A stretch of DNA of 64,000 bases from Trichomonas vaginalis G3 (taxonomy: Eukaryota; Parabasalia; Trichomonadida; Trichomonadidae): contig NC_067206.1 of assembly GCF_026262505.1 (NCBI RefSeq), positions 7,654,879 to 7,718,878 of the forward strand. The letters are read 5' to 3'. The notes beneath the pieces are model-generated. The model worked only from the letters and a program-made list of their open reading frames with translations. It was not told the DNA's origin and did no database searches. Both the position numbers and the translations under genes were made by a program. This document shows, piece by piece, positions 19,503 to 30,029 of this stretch. Positions within the stretch are counted from its first letter, which is position 1; each line of letters begins with the position of its first letter.

Positions 19503-19959
19503 TGGCTTGAGGACGATAAATTTTTTTAATTTGGTATTTCTTTTACCAGGTTTTCTTGATTGTTTATAGAACTACATATAAAAATATTTAAGATTTGTCT
19601 GATGACCAAACTGATTTCTTTGAGATGTATTTTGTGAACTCTTTAATTCTTGAAAAAGTAGCTAATAAAGCATAAATCTTTCAGTAATAATGGAAAAAAG
19701 TTTTAGAACCAAATAGCCAAAATCAAATTCGCTAAATTGGACATTTCGTTTGTTGCAAATCTATTCGTTCAGCAAACCATTTGAAAATATAAATGAATTG
19801 ATCCAATACTACAAAGATACGAAATCCATATACAATAAAAATTAAAATAAATGAATACATTAGATTGCTTATAAATTCTAAATGTTAATTATAATGGAAA
19901 TGGCCAAAATAAAGACAAAAAAATTCTGGGCGAGAAAAAACGGTTTGGTCTTTAAAAAC
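19503..19959. other. Divergent intergenic region between kinase and RPS30
   Basis: About 460 bp lie between the divergent kinase and RPS30 start codons, assuming the internal ATG at 19960 is the RPS30 start. No clear TCAYTW initiator was seen for the kinase. Just upstream of 19960 are an AACGGTTT word, like a Myb-type site, and a TCTTTAAAA word close to the start codon; both are suggestive only. Confidence 0.4.
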
Positions 19960-20148
19960 ATGGGTAAAGTCCACGGTTCCCTTGCTCAGGCAGGCAAAGT
20001 TCGTTCTAACACACCAAAGGTCCCAAAGATGGATAAGCCAAAGGAAGTCCGCGGCCGTGCTCGTCTGCGCAAGATCTACAACCAGCGCTTCCTTGCTGTT
20101 AACCCAGATGCTAAGCGCAAGACAGGTCCAAACTCACAATCTCAGTAA
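19960..20148 (+). CDS. RPS30: 40S ribosomal protein S30 (eS30)
   Basis: This is a small basic protein of the 40S ribosomal subunit. From the methionine at 19960 it has 62 residues, the usual mature length of eS30. It starts MGKVHGSLAQAGKVRSNTPK and ends KRKTGPNSQSQ. The frame is open 26 codons further upstream, but that extension (MLIIMEMAKIKTKK...) matches nothing in the family and is not the ubiquitin-like FUBI domain fused to S30 in animals. I chose the internal start because it reproduces the conserved eS30 amino terminus. Codon use is C/G-richer at third positions than nearby genes, as expected for high expression. Confidence 0.93.
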   Translation: MGKVHGSLAQAGKVRSNTPKVPKMDKPKEVRGRARLRKIYNQRFLAVNPDAKRKTGPNSQSQ

Positions 20149-20785
20149 ATTATTTATTAAATAAATAGCTTCTTTTATAAACATATCAAATCTCGACTAA
20201 GACATATCAAAAAAAATTCTTTTTTAAATCCTAGCAAAAATACTATACTATCGATTATAACAAATCGTAGTTACTTCGCTTTTGAAATTGTTTTTCAGAA
20301 ACAATATGATTTCAGACAATAAAGTTGATATGATGTTTGAGTGAAAAAATGAGTTGTCATTTAGATGTAAGATAAGGAAAGTTGGTGATTCATCAATAAA
20401 TTATTTGTATTTTGATAAAATATCGACATTCAAAATAGTAATATTTATGAATTTAGAATTTTTGTATCAAAATATTAATTTCATTATTTTTTTATTGTAA
20501 TTTCATCCATTTAAATTTCGTTGAAATTTCCAAAAATTCTCGAAAATCCAAAATTTGAATAATTTTTCTTAGATTTTTAATTTCATATTTTTATTTTCAA
20601 AAAAATTTTGGAAAAATTCATTTATAGAATTGCGCAGAATGTTCATATCTAAAACGATTTATACGATCAAATCTCTTTGATCAAAAATCATTAGAAATTC
20701 AATCGTCAAAAAGTCGTTATTTTCGTCCATTTATAAAGCGAAATAATAGACATGATCTTCATATGTCTGAATCTTCAATACCTCA
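20149..20785. other. Intergenic AT-rich region
   Basis: About 640 bp without a gene between RPS30 and the acidic protein gene. A TCATA word near 20759 fits the loose trichomonad initiator TCAY(T/A) and lies close upstream of the next ORF. Otherwise nothing is recognised. Confidence 0.35.
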
Positions 20786-20839
20786 ATGTTGAAGAAAAAA
20801 TCGTTTTTTTTTCTAAAATTTTCTGATAGTTTTTATTGT

Positions 20840-23800
20840 ATGAGTGACTCAACTTTGAGAAGGAATCTTCCTCCTACCAAACTTGGGTCTAATAAATCAT
20901 CAGCACCAATGAATCCTGGGAAAAATCCTATTCGCTTTATTAAAATTCAGCCTCAGAGGCTACCAACTGATCTTGTATACAGAAGTCGAGATACAAGACT
21001 TGTGTTAGGTTCCGATTCTGAGGACCAGGAGATATTGGATAATCAAAAACAGAAATTGATTGAAGAAATCAATACATTAAAAATATCAGTAAGAGAATTA
21101 GAAGCTAAACACGACTCATTACAAAGAGAACTTCTTGAAAAACAACTTAATGATTCGAAAAATCAAGAGTTGCAGTTTCGAGAACAAGATAAAACAATGC
21201 AAAATATGGAACAAAAGGATAAAACAGCAGTAATCCTCAACAAGAAACGAGAGAGCGAAGATCTTCAAGAAAAACTCGAAGCTTACCAGAAAATATTCTC
21301 CGGATCTGCACTTGCTGAATTAAAGGTCGAAATCTTACAATCTAAGAAAATATACAATGAAATCTTAGATGCATACAACAAAGTTTCAACTGAACTTGAA
21401 AAAACCCAACGTGAAGTTGAAGATTTCAAGACTGGCGAAATGTACCTTAAAGTAAGTGAACAAAGAGTCCAAATCATGGACAGAAAGTTCAAACTCGAAA
21501 AGCAATTTGCGAAATACAATCGTTTAAAGAAAGACCTCGAAGCAGTTCGTAATGCAAAGGAAGGCGAACAAATTCATTTCCTCGAAACACCACCAGACGA
21601 GAAAGCTCAAAAATACGAAGAAATCCTCAAAGTCAAGGAGAAACATTATCATCATCGTACTCAAAAATTTATTCAACAAATTGCAGAGCAGCAACAAGAA
21701 GTTCGCGCATTACGTGATCAAGTCACATTTACGAGAGAATTACATAAGCTTAATGATACCGTTAGACCTCCATCCGAACCTAAACAATCTGCTCAATTTA
21801 TTGCTTACGCTTACCCAATACCACAAGACTGCATTACAGGCGATCTTATGCTTGCATTCCAGAAATTCGACATCAGCGACATAGAAGTTAAGAATCACGT
21901 TGCAATTCTTAAATTCAATAAGAAAGAAAACGCAGAAGATGCAATTATCCAGATGAACAATACAAATCTTGGTAGTGAAAAGATTACTGTATCCTGGGAT
22001 CAACCGGATGAGCTTAATTACCAACGCCAACTTCCTCCAGCCAAAGATTTCTTGACAGACGATTCAGATTTCGAGGAAAGAGAGAATGCACTCAAGCAAA
22101 AGCGTCTCGAAGAGCAGCGCAAACAAGCTGAAGCGCTTAAACGCCAGGAAGAAGCAGAAGCTGAAAAGAAGCGCCAAGAAGAAGAGAAAAAGAAGAAAGA
22201 AGAGGAAGAAAAGGAAAGACAACAAAAACTCGAGGAAGAAAGGAAGAAACTCGAGCAAGAGCAACTTGAAAAACTTGAGCGCGAAAAGGAAGAACGCCAG
22301 AAGAAACGAGAAGAAGAAATGCGCCAGAACGAAGAGAAAAGGAAGAAACAAGAAGAGGAAGAGAGAAGACAAGAAGAACTTCGTCGTCAAAAAGAACTTC
22401 AAGAACTCAAAGAACAACAAGAGCTCGAAGAACTCGAAAGACAGAAGAAACAACAGGAAGAAGAAGCAGCAGAACTCAGAAGACAAGCGGAAGAGAAAGA
22501 AGCAGAACTCAGAAGAATACAAGAAGAACAAGAAAAGAAAGAAACAGAAGCTGGAGATGAAAATCACTCAATTAGTAGTATCATTAAATCAGCTCTCGAA
22601 CAGAATGATAAGAAGAAACAAGAAAGTACTTCATTCTTGTCTGATGCCTTTGCTTCTCCAAATAAAGTTGCTTCAAGAGAGATAACCCAAGATGATTTCG
22701 AAGAAGCTGAAGATAAATCTCCTGAAAAAGCTCCAGAAAAACAAGAAGAAGAAAAGAAGAAATCGGATTCTTCAGATTTCGAAGAATTCGGTGATTCTGA
22801 ATCAGAAAAAGAAAAATCAGAAAACAAAGAAGAAGAAAAGAAGAAATCTGATTCCGAAAAATCCGATTCTGAGTCAGAAAAGAAGAAATCTGATTCCGAA
22901 AAATCCGATTCTGAATCAGAAAAGAAGAAATCTGAATCTGATAAATCCGAATCCGAATCGGAAAAGAAGAAATCAGAATCAGAACAAGAAAAGAAAGAAG
23001 AAATCAAGAAAGAGAGTTCTGTCGATTCATTCGCGTTAGATTCATTCAGCGACAACGAAAAAGAAGATGAAAAACAAAAGCAAGAAGAGGAAGAAAAGAA
23101 GAAACAGGAAGAAGAAGAACAAAAGAGACTTGAAGAAGAGAAGCGTAAACAAGAAGAAGAAGAACAGAAACGTAAAGAAGAGGAAGAAGCCGAGAAGCAA
23201 AGACTTGAAGAAGAAAAGAAGAAGCAAGAGGAAGAAGAGAAAAGAAAACAAGAAGAGGAAGAACAAAAGAGACTTGAAGAAGAAAAGAGAAAACAAGAAG
23301 AGGAAGAACAAAAGAGAATTGAAGAAGAGAAGCGAAAGCAAGAAGAAGAGGAAAAACAAAGATTAGAAGAAGAAAAGAGAAAACAAGAAGAAGAGGAAGA
23401 AAAGAAGAGACTTGAAGAAGAAAAACGAAAGAGGGATGAAATGAAGAGAAAGTCTAAAGAGGAACTTAGTCAACTTGTTGGTTCTGGTATTAATGATGTT
23501 CATGTCGAAGAAAGAAACGATGTTTTCATTCTCCATTATAAGTCTCAAGAGAATCTCTTAAATAACACTGATACAACAAGAACAAGAGACATTGATTTAG
23601 AACAAGAAAACAAAGAAGAAGAAAAACAAGAAGAACAAGAAAAGAAGGCTGAATCAAGTGACTTCGATGATGTTTCCATCAAAGAAGATGATGAAAACAA
23701 AGAAGAGAAGAAACCTGATGAAGAAAATAAAGAAGAACAAAAGCCAGAAGAAGAGAAAAAGAAAGATGAAGATTCTGATTTCGATGACCTCAATTTGGAT

Positions 23801-26800
23801 TCATCTGACAATGAAGAACAGAAACCAAAGGAAGAAGAGAAACCTCAGGAGGAAGAAAAGCCTAAAGAAGAAGAAAAGAAGGAAGAATCAAGTTCTTTGG
23901 GTGACTTCGAATCAGATGTTGAACAAAAGAAAGAAGAAAAACCACAAGAAAAATCCAAAGAAGAAAGTGACAATTCTGTCGATCTCGACTTCGATTCTGA
24001 AGATGAAAAACCAGCAGAAACAAGAGAGGTCAACATTGAAGAAGAAAAGAAGCCAGAAGAGGAAGAAAAGAAAGAAGAAATTAAACCAGAAGAACACAAG
24101 GAAGAAGAGGAGAAGAAAGAAGAACACAAATCTTCTGACGAAGAAAACAAACAAGAAGAACATAAAGAGGAAGAAGAAAAGAAGGATAAAGGTGAAACTC
24201 TCCCAGTAGAAACTAGAGAAATCAATCTCGAAGAAGAGAAGAAATCAGAAGAAGAAAAACCAACTGAAGAAAAGAAATCTGACGAAGAAATTAAGATTGA
24301 GAAATCTTCTGAGGAAGAGAAACAGGATGAAGAAAAGAAACCAGAAGAAGAAAAGAAATCTGACGAAGAAATCAAAGTCGAGAAATCTTCTGAGGAAGAG
24401 AAGAAACCAGAAGAAGAAAAGAAGTCAGATGAAGAGATTAAGATTGAGAAATCTTCTGAGGAAGAGAAACAAGTTGAAGAGAAGAAATCAGAAGAAGAAA
24501 AACCAACTGAAGAAAAGAAATCTGACGAAGAAATCAAAGTTGAAAAATCTTCTGAAGAAGAGAAGAAACCAGAAGAAGAAAACAATGATATCGATGCAAT
24601 CAAGTCCGACAGTGATTTCGATGATGATATTAAGATCGAATCTGATAAATCAGATGATGAAAATGCAGAAAAGAAGATCGAGGAAGATCAAGCTGCAAAT
24701 GAAAACAAATCTGAAGCTCCATCAGAAGTTAAATCTAGAGATATCGATCTCCAAAACGACGTCGAACAAGAAGAGAACAAACCAGCCGAAGAACCAGAAG
24801 AAAAGAAACCAGAGGAAGAAGAGAAGAAAGAAGAACCAAAGCAGTCATCGGATGACTCAGAATTCCTTGATTTCGATTCAGATGACGACAAGAAGGCTGA
24901 AGAGAAAGAAGAAGAAAAGAAACCAGAAGAGGAAGAAAAGAAGGAAGAAGCTAAACCAGAAGAACCTCAAGAAACAAATGAAGAGAAACCTGAAGAAGTT
25001 AAAGACAGAGATGTTCAGATTGAAGAAGAAAACCAACCAGTAGAAGAATCAAAACCAGAAGAAAAACAAGTAGAAGAAGAAAAGAAAGATTCTGATGAAG
25101 AACATAAAGAAGAAGAGCCAAAGGTTGAAGAAGAGAAGAAACCAGAAGAAGAAAAGAAGGAAGAACCAAAGAAGTCATCAGATGATTCCGAATTCCTTGA
25201 TTTCGACTCAGACGACGACAAGAAGGCTGAAGAAAAGCCAGAAGAAGAAAAGAAATCTGATGAAGAAGTCAAAGATAGAGAAATAAAGATCGAAGAAGAA
25301 ACACAACCAGTTGAAGAAAACAAGGAAGAGAAACTACAAGAAGAAGAAAAGAAAGAAGAAGAGAAACCTGTTGAAGAAAAGAAATCTGATGATTTCGAGT
25401 CTGATGACAAGAAATCAGAAGAAGAAAAGAAAGAAGAAAAATCTGATAAGGAAATCAAAATCGAGAAATCTGATGAAGAAGAGAAACCAGCTGAGGAAGA
25501 AAAGAAACCAGAAGAAGAAGAAAAGAAAGAAGAAGAAAATCCTCCAGTTGAAACAAGAGAAATTGATCTCAATGATACAAAACCAGAAGAAGAAAAGAAG
25601 TCAGATGAAGAGAAGAAGGAAGAAAAATCAGATGAAGATGTTAAGATTGAGTCTGATAAATCTGAAGAAGAAAAGAAACCAGAGGAAGAGAAGAAATCTG
25701 ATGAAGAAGATGTTAAAATAGAATCAGATAAATCAGAAGAAGAGAAGAAGCCAGAGGAAGAAAACAAAGAAGAAAAGAAATCAGATGATGAAGATATTAA
25801 GATTGAAAGCGACAAATCTGATGAAGAAAAGAAGGAAGAAGAGAATCCTCAAGCTCAAACAAAAGAAATCGATCTCAATGAGGTTCATCCAGAAGAAGAA
25901 AAGAAGTCAGACGAAGAAAAGAAAGATGAAAAATCAGATGAAGATGTAAAGATCGAATCCGATAAATCGGAGGACGAAAAGAAACCAGAAGAAGAAAAGA
26001 AATCAGATGATGAAGACATTAAGATTGACTCAGACAAATCTGATGATGAAGAAAAGAAACCAGAAGAAGAGAAGAAGTCAGATAATGAAGAAAGGAAATC
26101 TGATCATGAAGAAGAAAAGAAGGAAAATGAAGAGAAAGAACCAGAGAATGAAGAGGTAAAGACAAGAGAAGTTCCTAAAGAAGATGAAGCCAAACCAGAA
26201 GAAGAAGCTTCATTTGAAGAACTCAAATCAGATAAAGACGAAAAAGAATCAACACTCAATGCAACAGGAGGATCTAATTATGCAATTGAAGATCAGAATG
26301 AAAACAATGATGATAAAACAAATGATCCATTGAAAGGAAAGGATGAAATCTCATTCGACGAACTTAAATCAGACCAAGACAGCAGACCAGTTTCTGCAAG
26401 AAAACAAAGCGAAAAGAAGGAGAGGAGTGAAAAGGCAAAGCAACAATTTGCAGATCTTGATGGATCAGGCGTCAACGTTGAAGAAAACAATGGCGCAATT
26501 GTTCTCAGATACAATTCTGATGTAGAACCTGAACAAAAAGGAGAAGAAACTAAAACTCGTGAAGTCAAAGAAGAGGAAGAAAACAAAGAAAAGGAAGAAG
26601 AAAAGAAATCTGATTCAGACATCGAAATTGATTTTTCTGATGACGAAAAGAAACCAGACGAAGAAAAAGCTGAAGAAAAGAAGTCAGAAGGCGGAGACAT
26701 AACAATAGAAAGCGATAAATCTGATGAAGAAAATAAAGATCACAAATCAGATGATGAAGAAAAAGTTGATGAAAAGAAATCTGACGAAGAAAAGAAAGAA

Positions 26801-27586
26801 GAAGATGAAGCTCCAGTAGCAACAAGAGAAATAAATCTTGAAGAAGAAAAGAAGTCAGAAGGCGGAGACATAACAATAGAAAGCGATAAATCTGATGAAG
26901 AAAATAAAGATCACAAATCAGATGATGAAGAAAAAGTTGATGAAAAGAAATCTGACGAAGAAAAGAAAGAAGAAGGCGGAGACATAACGATAGAAAGCGA
27001 TAAATCTGATGAAGAAAAGAAGGAAACAGAAGATCACAAATCAGAAGAAGAAGTTAAAGCCGATGAAAAGAAGTCAGATGAAGAAAAGAAACCTGAAGAA
27101 GAGAAAAAGTCAGAAGATGAAGATATAAAGATCGAGAGTGATAAATCTGATGAAGAAAAAGTAGAAGAGAAGAAATCCGATGATGAACAAAAGCCAGAAG
27201 AAGAAAATAAGGAAGAAGAAACTCCAGTACAAACACGAGAAATTAACATAAATGAAGAAAAAGTATCTGATGACAAAAACAAAGATGAAGAAAAGAAAGA
27301 AGAAGATAAACCAGAAAATGAAGAAAAGAAATCTGATGATAATGAAGAAAAGAAAGATGAAGAAAAGCCAAAGGAAGAGGAAGAAAAGAAAGAGAAAGTA
27401 GAATCAGATAGTGAAAGTATAGAATTAGATTTTGATGACAGTGATGATGATAAAGATGAAGAAAATAAAGAAAAATCAAAGGAAGAAGCTTCAAGTGAAG
27501 TTGTTAGCGGAGCATTGAAAGATCAACTAATGGGAACAATAAGACCTGGTGATGATAACCATGAGAGTAGCTCAGGATATTTCTAA
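20840..27586 (+). CDS. Giant acidic coiled-coil protein with RRM-like domain
   Basis: The protein has 2,248 residues from the MSDSTLRRNLPP methionine; the open frame also has an ATG at 20786 whose extra 18 residues are Phe-rich and less plausible. Domain order: a long coiled coil (DNA 21020-21720); an RRM-like fold (21787-22020: FIAYAYPIPQD, VAILKFNKKENAEDA, KITVSWDQ); a Glu/Lys/Arg/Gln single-helix-like coiled coil (22070-22560); then some 1,700 residues of Glu/Lys/Ser/Asp repeats. Within these, a short motif (T/K)RE(I/V)(N/D)(L/I) recurs 12 times, acidic-aromatic patches (SDFDD, LDFDSDDD) recur, and a roughly 30-residue GSG...V.EE.N module appears twice (23449-23550, 26434-26520). The function is not recognised. 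A scaffold or RNA/chromatin-associated role is inference. Confidence 0.88.
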   Translation: MSDSTLRRNLPPTKLGSNKSSAPMNPGKNPIRFIKIQPQRLPTDLVYRSRDTRLVLGSDSEDQEILDNQKQKLIEEINTLKISVRELEAKHDSLQRELLEKQLNDSKNQELQFREQDKTMQNMEQKDKTAVILNKKRESEDLQEKLEAYQKIFSGSALAELKVEILQSKKIYNEILDAYNKVSTELEKTQREVEDFKTGEMYLKVSEQRVQIMDRKFKLEKQFAKYNRLKKDLEAVRNAKEGEQIHFLETPPDEKAQKYEEILKVKEKHYHHRTQKFIQQIAEQQQEVRALRDQVTFTRELHKLNDTVRPPSEPKQSAQFIAYAYPIPQDCITGDLMLAFQKFDISDIEVKNHVAILKFNKKENAEDAIIQMNNTNLGSEKITVSWDQPDELNYQRQLPPAKDFLTDDSDFEERENALKQKRLEEQRKQAEALKRQEEAEAEKKRQEEEKKKKEEEEKERQQKLEEERKKLEQEQLEKLEREKEERQKKREEEMRQNEEKRKKQEEEERRQEELRRQKELQELKEQQELEELERQKKQQEEEAAELRRQAEEKEAELRRIQEEQEKKETEAGDENHSISSIIKSALEQNDKKKQESTSFLSDAFASPNKVASREITQDDFEEAEDKSPEKAPEKQEEEKKKSDSSDFEEFGDSESEKEKSENKEEEKKKSDSEKSDSESEKKKSDSEKSDSESEKKKSESDKSESESEKKKSESEQEKKEEIKKESSVDSFALDSFSDNEKEDEKQKQEEEEKKKQEEEEQKRLEEEKRKQEEEEQKRKEEEEAEKQRLEEEKKKQEEEEKRKQEEEEQKRLEEEKRKQEEEEQKRIEEEKRKQEEEEKQRLEEEKRKQEEEEEKKRLEEEKRKRDEMKRKSKEELSQLVGSGINDVHVEERNDVFILHYKSQENLLNNTDTTRTRDIDLEQENKEEEKQEEQEKKAESSDFDDVSIKEDDENKEEKKPDEENKEEQKPEEEKKKDEDSDFDDLNLDSSDNEEQKPKEEEKPQEEEKPKEEEKKEESSSLGDFESDVEQKKEEKPQEKSKEESDNSVDLDFDSEDEKPAETREVNIEEEKKPEEEEKKEEIKPEEHKEEEEKKEEHKSSDEENKQEEHKEEEEKKDKGETLPVETREINLEEEKKSEEEKPTEEKKSDEEIKIEKSSEEEKQDEEKKPEEEKKSDEEIKVEKSSEEEKKPEEEKKSDEEIKIEKSSEEEKQVEEKKSEEEKPTEEKKSDEEIKVEKSSEEEKKPEEENNDIDAIKSDSDFDDDIKIESDKSDDENAEKKIEEDQAANENKSEAPSEVKSRDIDLQNDVEQEENKPAEEPEEKKPEEEEKKEEPKQSSDDSEFLDFDSDDDKKAEEKEEEKKPEEEEKKEEAKPEEPQETNEEKPEEVKDRDVQIEEENQPVEESKPEEKQVEEEKKDSDEEHKEEEPKVEEEKKPEEEKKEEPKKSSDDSEFLDFDSDDDKKAEEKPEEEKKSDEEVKDREIKIEEETQPVEENKEEKLQEEEKKEEEKPVEEKKSDDFESDDKKSEEEKKEEKSDKEIKIEKSDEEEKPAEEEKKPEEEEKKEEENPPVETREIDLNDTKPEEEKKSDEEKKEEKSDEDVKIESDKSEEEKKPEEEKKSDEEDVKIESDKSEEEKKPEEENKEEKKSDDEDIKIESDKSDEEKKEEENPQAQTKEIDLNEVHPEEEKKSDEEKKDEKSDEDVKIESDKSEDEKKPEEEKKSDDEDIKIDSDKSDDEEKKPEEEKKSDNEERKSDHEEEKKENEEKEPENEEVKTREVPKEDEAKPEEEASFEELKSDKDEKESTLNATGGSNYAIEDQNENNDDKTNDPLKGKDEISFDELKSDQDSRPVSARKQSEKKERSEKAKQQFADLDGSGVNVEENNGAIVLRYNSDVEPEQKGEETKTREVKEEEENKEKEEEKKSDSDIEIDFSDDEKKPDEEKAEEKKSEGGDITIESDKSDEENKDHKSDDEEKVDEKKSDEEKKEEDEAPVATREINLEEEKKSEGGDITIESDKSDEENKDHKSDDEEKVDEKKSDEEKKEEGGDITIESDKSDEEKKETEDHKSEEEVKADEKKSDEEKKPEEEKKSEDEDIKIESDKSDEEKVEEKKSDDEQKPEEENKEEETPVQTREININEEKVSDDKNKDEEKKEEDKPENEEKKSDDNEEKKDEEKPKEEEEKKEKVESDSESIELDFDDSDDDKDEENKEKSKEEASSEVVSGALKDQLMGTIRPGDDNHESSSGYF

Positions 27587-28805
27587 AATGTTTATAATAT
27601 TTTTTTTATTATTTCATAAAAAGACATGTTTTTATATTTATAAAATACACAGATGTTAATAGGCATATTATATTTCACTCAAAAATTTCATATTCCTCTA
27701 ATGATTTTTCAGATTTTATTTGTTGATGGGGTAATTTTTATTCAACATGTAATTAGTATATACATAATTTTCTATTTATGCTCATTTTATGGTAACAAAA
27801 TTATGAAATACCAATAATTCACATAAGGGAAGATTCAATTAGTCGTTTAATTAGAGGTAAATAACGCAATATCTCATTATTTTCGATTAGTTGAAATGGA
27901 GACTTGAAAACAACTTCCGACTAGAAAATTTTGTTATGACCAAATATGAATTTACATTCAATTTCATAAATTTGAGCAATTTTACTATTTGCAATATTGT
28001 TGTTTGCATCTCTATATCTATATTCTTTGCTATCCGGGCCAAATAGAAAATTAATTAAAATTTGTTTGATTTTTCTTAAATACCGCATGATTGTATTAGT
28101 ATATTTCATTTATAATAAAATAACAATTAGAGAATCGAAAATGACAATAAGATTCTATTAATATTTTCGTTTTTTCTCCTTTCTTGATATCTCTAGTTAA
28201 AATATATTCCATTTTGATTAAATATCATAACACTAGAATTTTGGAGTTTGATTTGGATTCTTCATGTTTTTATGACCAGAACCAAAACCCATAAAACTAT
28301 AGAAAACTAGCCATTCAAATTAAACTGATTTTACGATTGCATTCAATTTCGATAATTAATACAGTTCTGCGGGATTTAGACACAGCAGTATATGTACACT
28401 TGAAATTTATCGGAGGTCACGTGATGGGGTATAAATTTGTTTGATAAAACCATATTTATCGTTAATTTTTCATTAACTGAATAGATATGTATAGATGATG
28501 AGAATTTTTTGTTGTTGGAGATTTTGTCAATATTCATCAAACCCGTGAATTTATCCCTTTCAAAATAATTGGTCATCACAAAATATTATTATATAGACAT
28601 TGTACATTAAATTATAAAAATCTCATCTTCAGAAAAATTTCAGAGCGATTGTTCTCTCACAATTTTATCGTGAACAAAAAAGAAAAAACGTCTTGAATTT
28701 ATACAAAGAATATAATTACGAAGGAATTCTTGATGACATTGAATTTTTTATGTAGGTTTTTCAAAATAAAACCCATGATAAAATTGATACAATTTATTAT
28801 TTAAA
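27587..28805. other. Intergenic region, nothing recognised
   Basis: 1.2 kb of AT-rich DNA between two plus-strand genes. Small open frames on the minus strand have no recognisable features. Confidence 0.4.
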
Positions 28806-29657
28806 ATGGGTGATCTTGTATCCTACTCAGAGATTTGCGAAAAGCTTACACTGGCTGGTGTTACCCGCTGCAACCAACCAACATACAACTTCATAGTCCG
28901 TTCCTTCCTTTCTGGTGTATTCATTTCTTTCTCTTTCTTGTTTGGTGTTGTTGCCACAATTGAATCTGGACAAACAATTATGTTCGCCCTTTGCTTCGCC
29001 ATTGGTCTCGACTACATTCTTTTCTTGAATTGCTATCTTTTCACAGGCGATCTTGTTCCAGTTGTTCTTTGCGCTCTCAACAGACGTGCTCCAGCTGGTA
29101 AACTCATTTATGCTCTTGGTATGACATACATTTTCAATGCTCTTGGATGCATATTCGGTGCTTTCTTCACAGGTTGGGCAACAGGACTCTCCAGCAACCC
29201 ATATGATAACTGGGTCGGCCAAAAAGTTGCTCTTTACTGCTACAAGAAGACACATATGAACTATGGAAACATGTTTGCTAAGGCAATGATCTGCAATGCC
29301 CTCGTTTCAATTGCTACCTTCATGGCCAACATGACAACCTCATATTGCGGCAAATGCCTTGCTGTCTTCCTTGCTATTGGTAACTTCTCCACTCTCGGCC
29401 TTGAACACTGCATGGCTAACTGGTTCTGCCTTTCTAATGGTCTCATGCAGAAGGATGGCATCAAGAACATGACATGGAAGGCTACAATCTTAAATCTTAT
29501 CATCGTTTCTATCGGTAACGCTATTGGATCATGCATCTTCGTTTCTCTCCCAGCTTTCCTCCAGCAATATTCTGATAAACCAGAGTCGCTTGATAATAAT
29601 GACATGCCAAACTTAGATAATGATAAGAAATCTGATGAAGATGTTGCGAGTTTGTAA
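28806..29657 (+). CDS. Formate/nitrite transporter (FNT) family protein
   Basis: This is a membrane channel/transporter of the FNT family, which moves small monovalent anions such as formate, nitrite, lactate or hydrosulfide. It has 283 residues with six hydrophobic segments. Family signatures: the FLSGVFISFSFLFG helix (about 34-47), the broken-helix region around LFTGD (78-82), KAMICNALVSIA (159-170), and LEHCMANWF, whose His 201 corresponds to the central pore His of FNTs. The acidic, Asn/Asp/Ser-rich cytosolic tail (about 255-283) is variable. It carries more C at third positions than its neighbours, suggesting good expression. The substrate cannot be read from sequence; lactate or formate export would suit a fermenting parasite. 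Confidence 0.9.
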   Translation: MGDLVSYSEICEKLTLAGVTRCNQPTYNFIVRSFLSGVFISFSFLFGVVATIESGQTIMFALCFAIGLDYILFLNCYLFTGDLVPVVLCALNRRAPAGKLIYALGMTYIFNALGCIFGAFFTGWATGLSSNPYDNWVGQKVALYCYKKTHMNYGNMFAKAMICNALVSIATFMANMTTSYCGKCLAVFLAIGNFSTLGLEHCMANWFCLSNGLMQKDGIKNMTWKATILNLIIVSIGNAIGSCIFVSLPAFLQQYSDKPESLDNNDMPNLDNDKKSDEDVASL

Positions 29658-30029
29658 GCCCGAAACGTTATAATATGTTATATATTTATTTATCGGTGTT
29701 AATAAAGAGATACATTGGTATATTATATGGAATTCAATATTTTTTTGTATTTTTTTTATTAATCTCGATGTTTCAGGTTTATAAACGTCATACATTATTG
29801 GGCTAGATCATTCCAATCATCACTTAATGCTATAAATCGATCTTTTAGAATTTTGATTAATTTTCGATTGAAGATCTTTCAAAATGATTTTAACACAAGA
29901 GAACAATCGGCTCCGTCCTTCATATTTTAACAAAGCCATAGTTGAAAATCTCTGAAATATCAGGAATCCAAAATAATTACAAAATTGTTTTATTATTTTA
30001 TAATAGTTGTAAAATATAATAAAATCATT
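29658..30029. other. Convergent intergenic region
   Basis: 370 bp between the FNT gene (plus) and the glycine-rich pseudogene (minus). It is AT-rich; no structure is noted. Confidence 0.4.

Noticed and set aside
19882-19959. Amino-terminal extension of RPS30
   Set aside because: The 26 codons do not resemble FUBI or known S30 ends, and the internal start reproduces the conserved amino terminus.
22064-27494. Long minus-strand and shifted-frame ORFs (Ser/Phe/Leu-rich) across the acidic protein gene
   Set aside because: They are shadows of a Glu/Lys/Asp-rich codon pattern (GAA, AAG, GAT) read in other frames; none has its own features.
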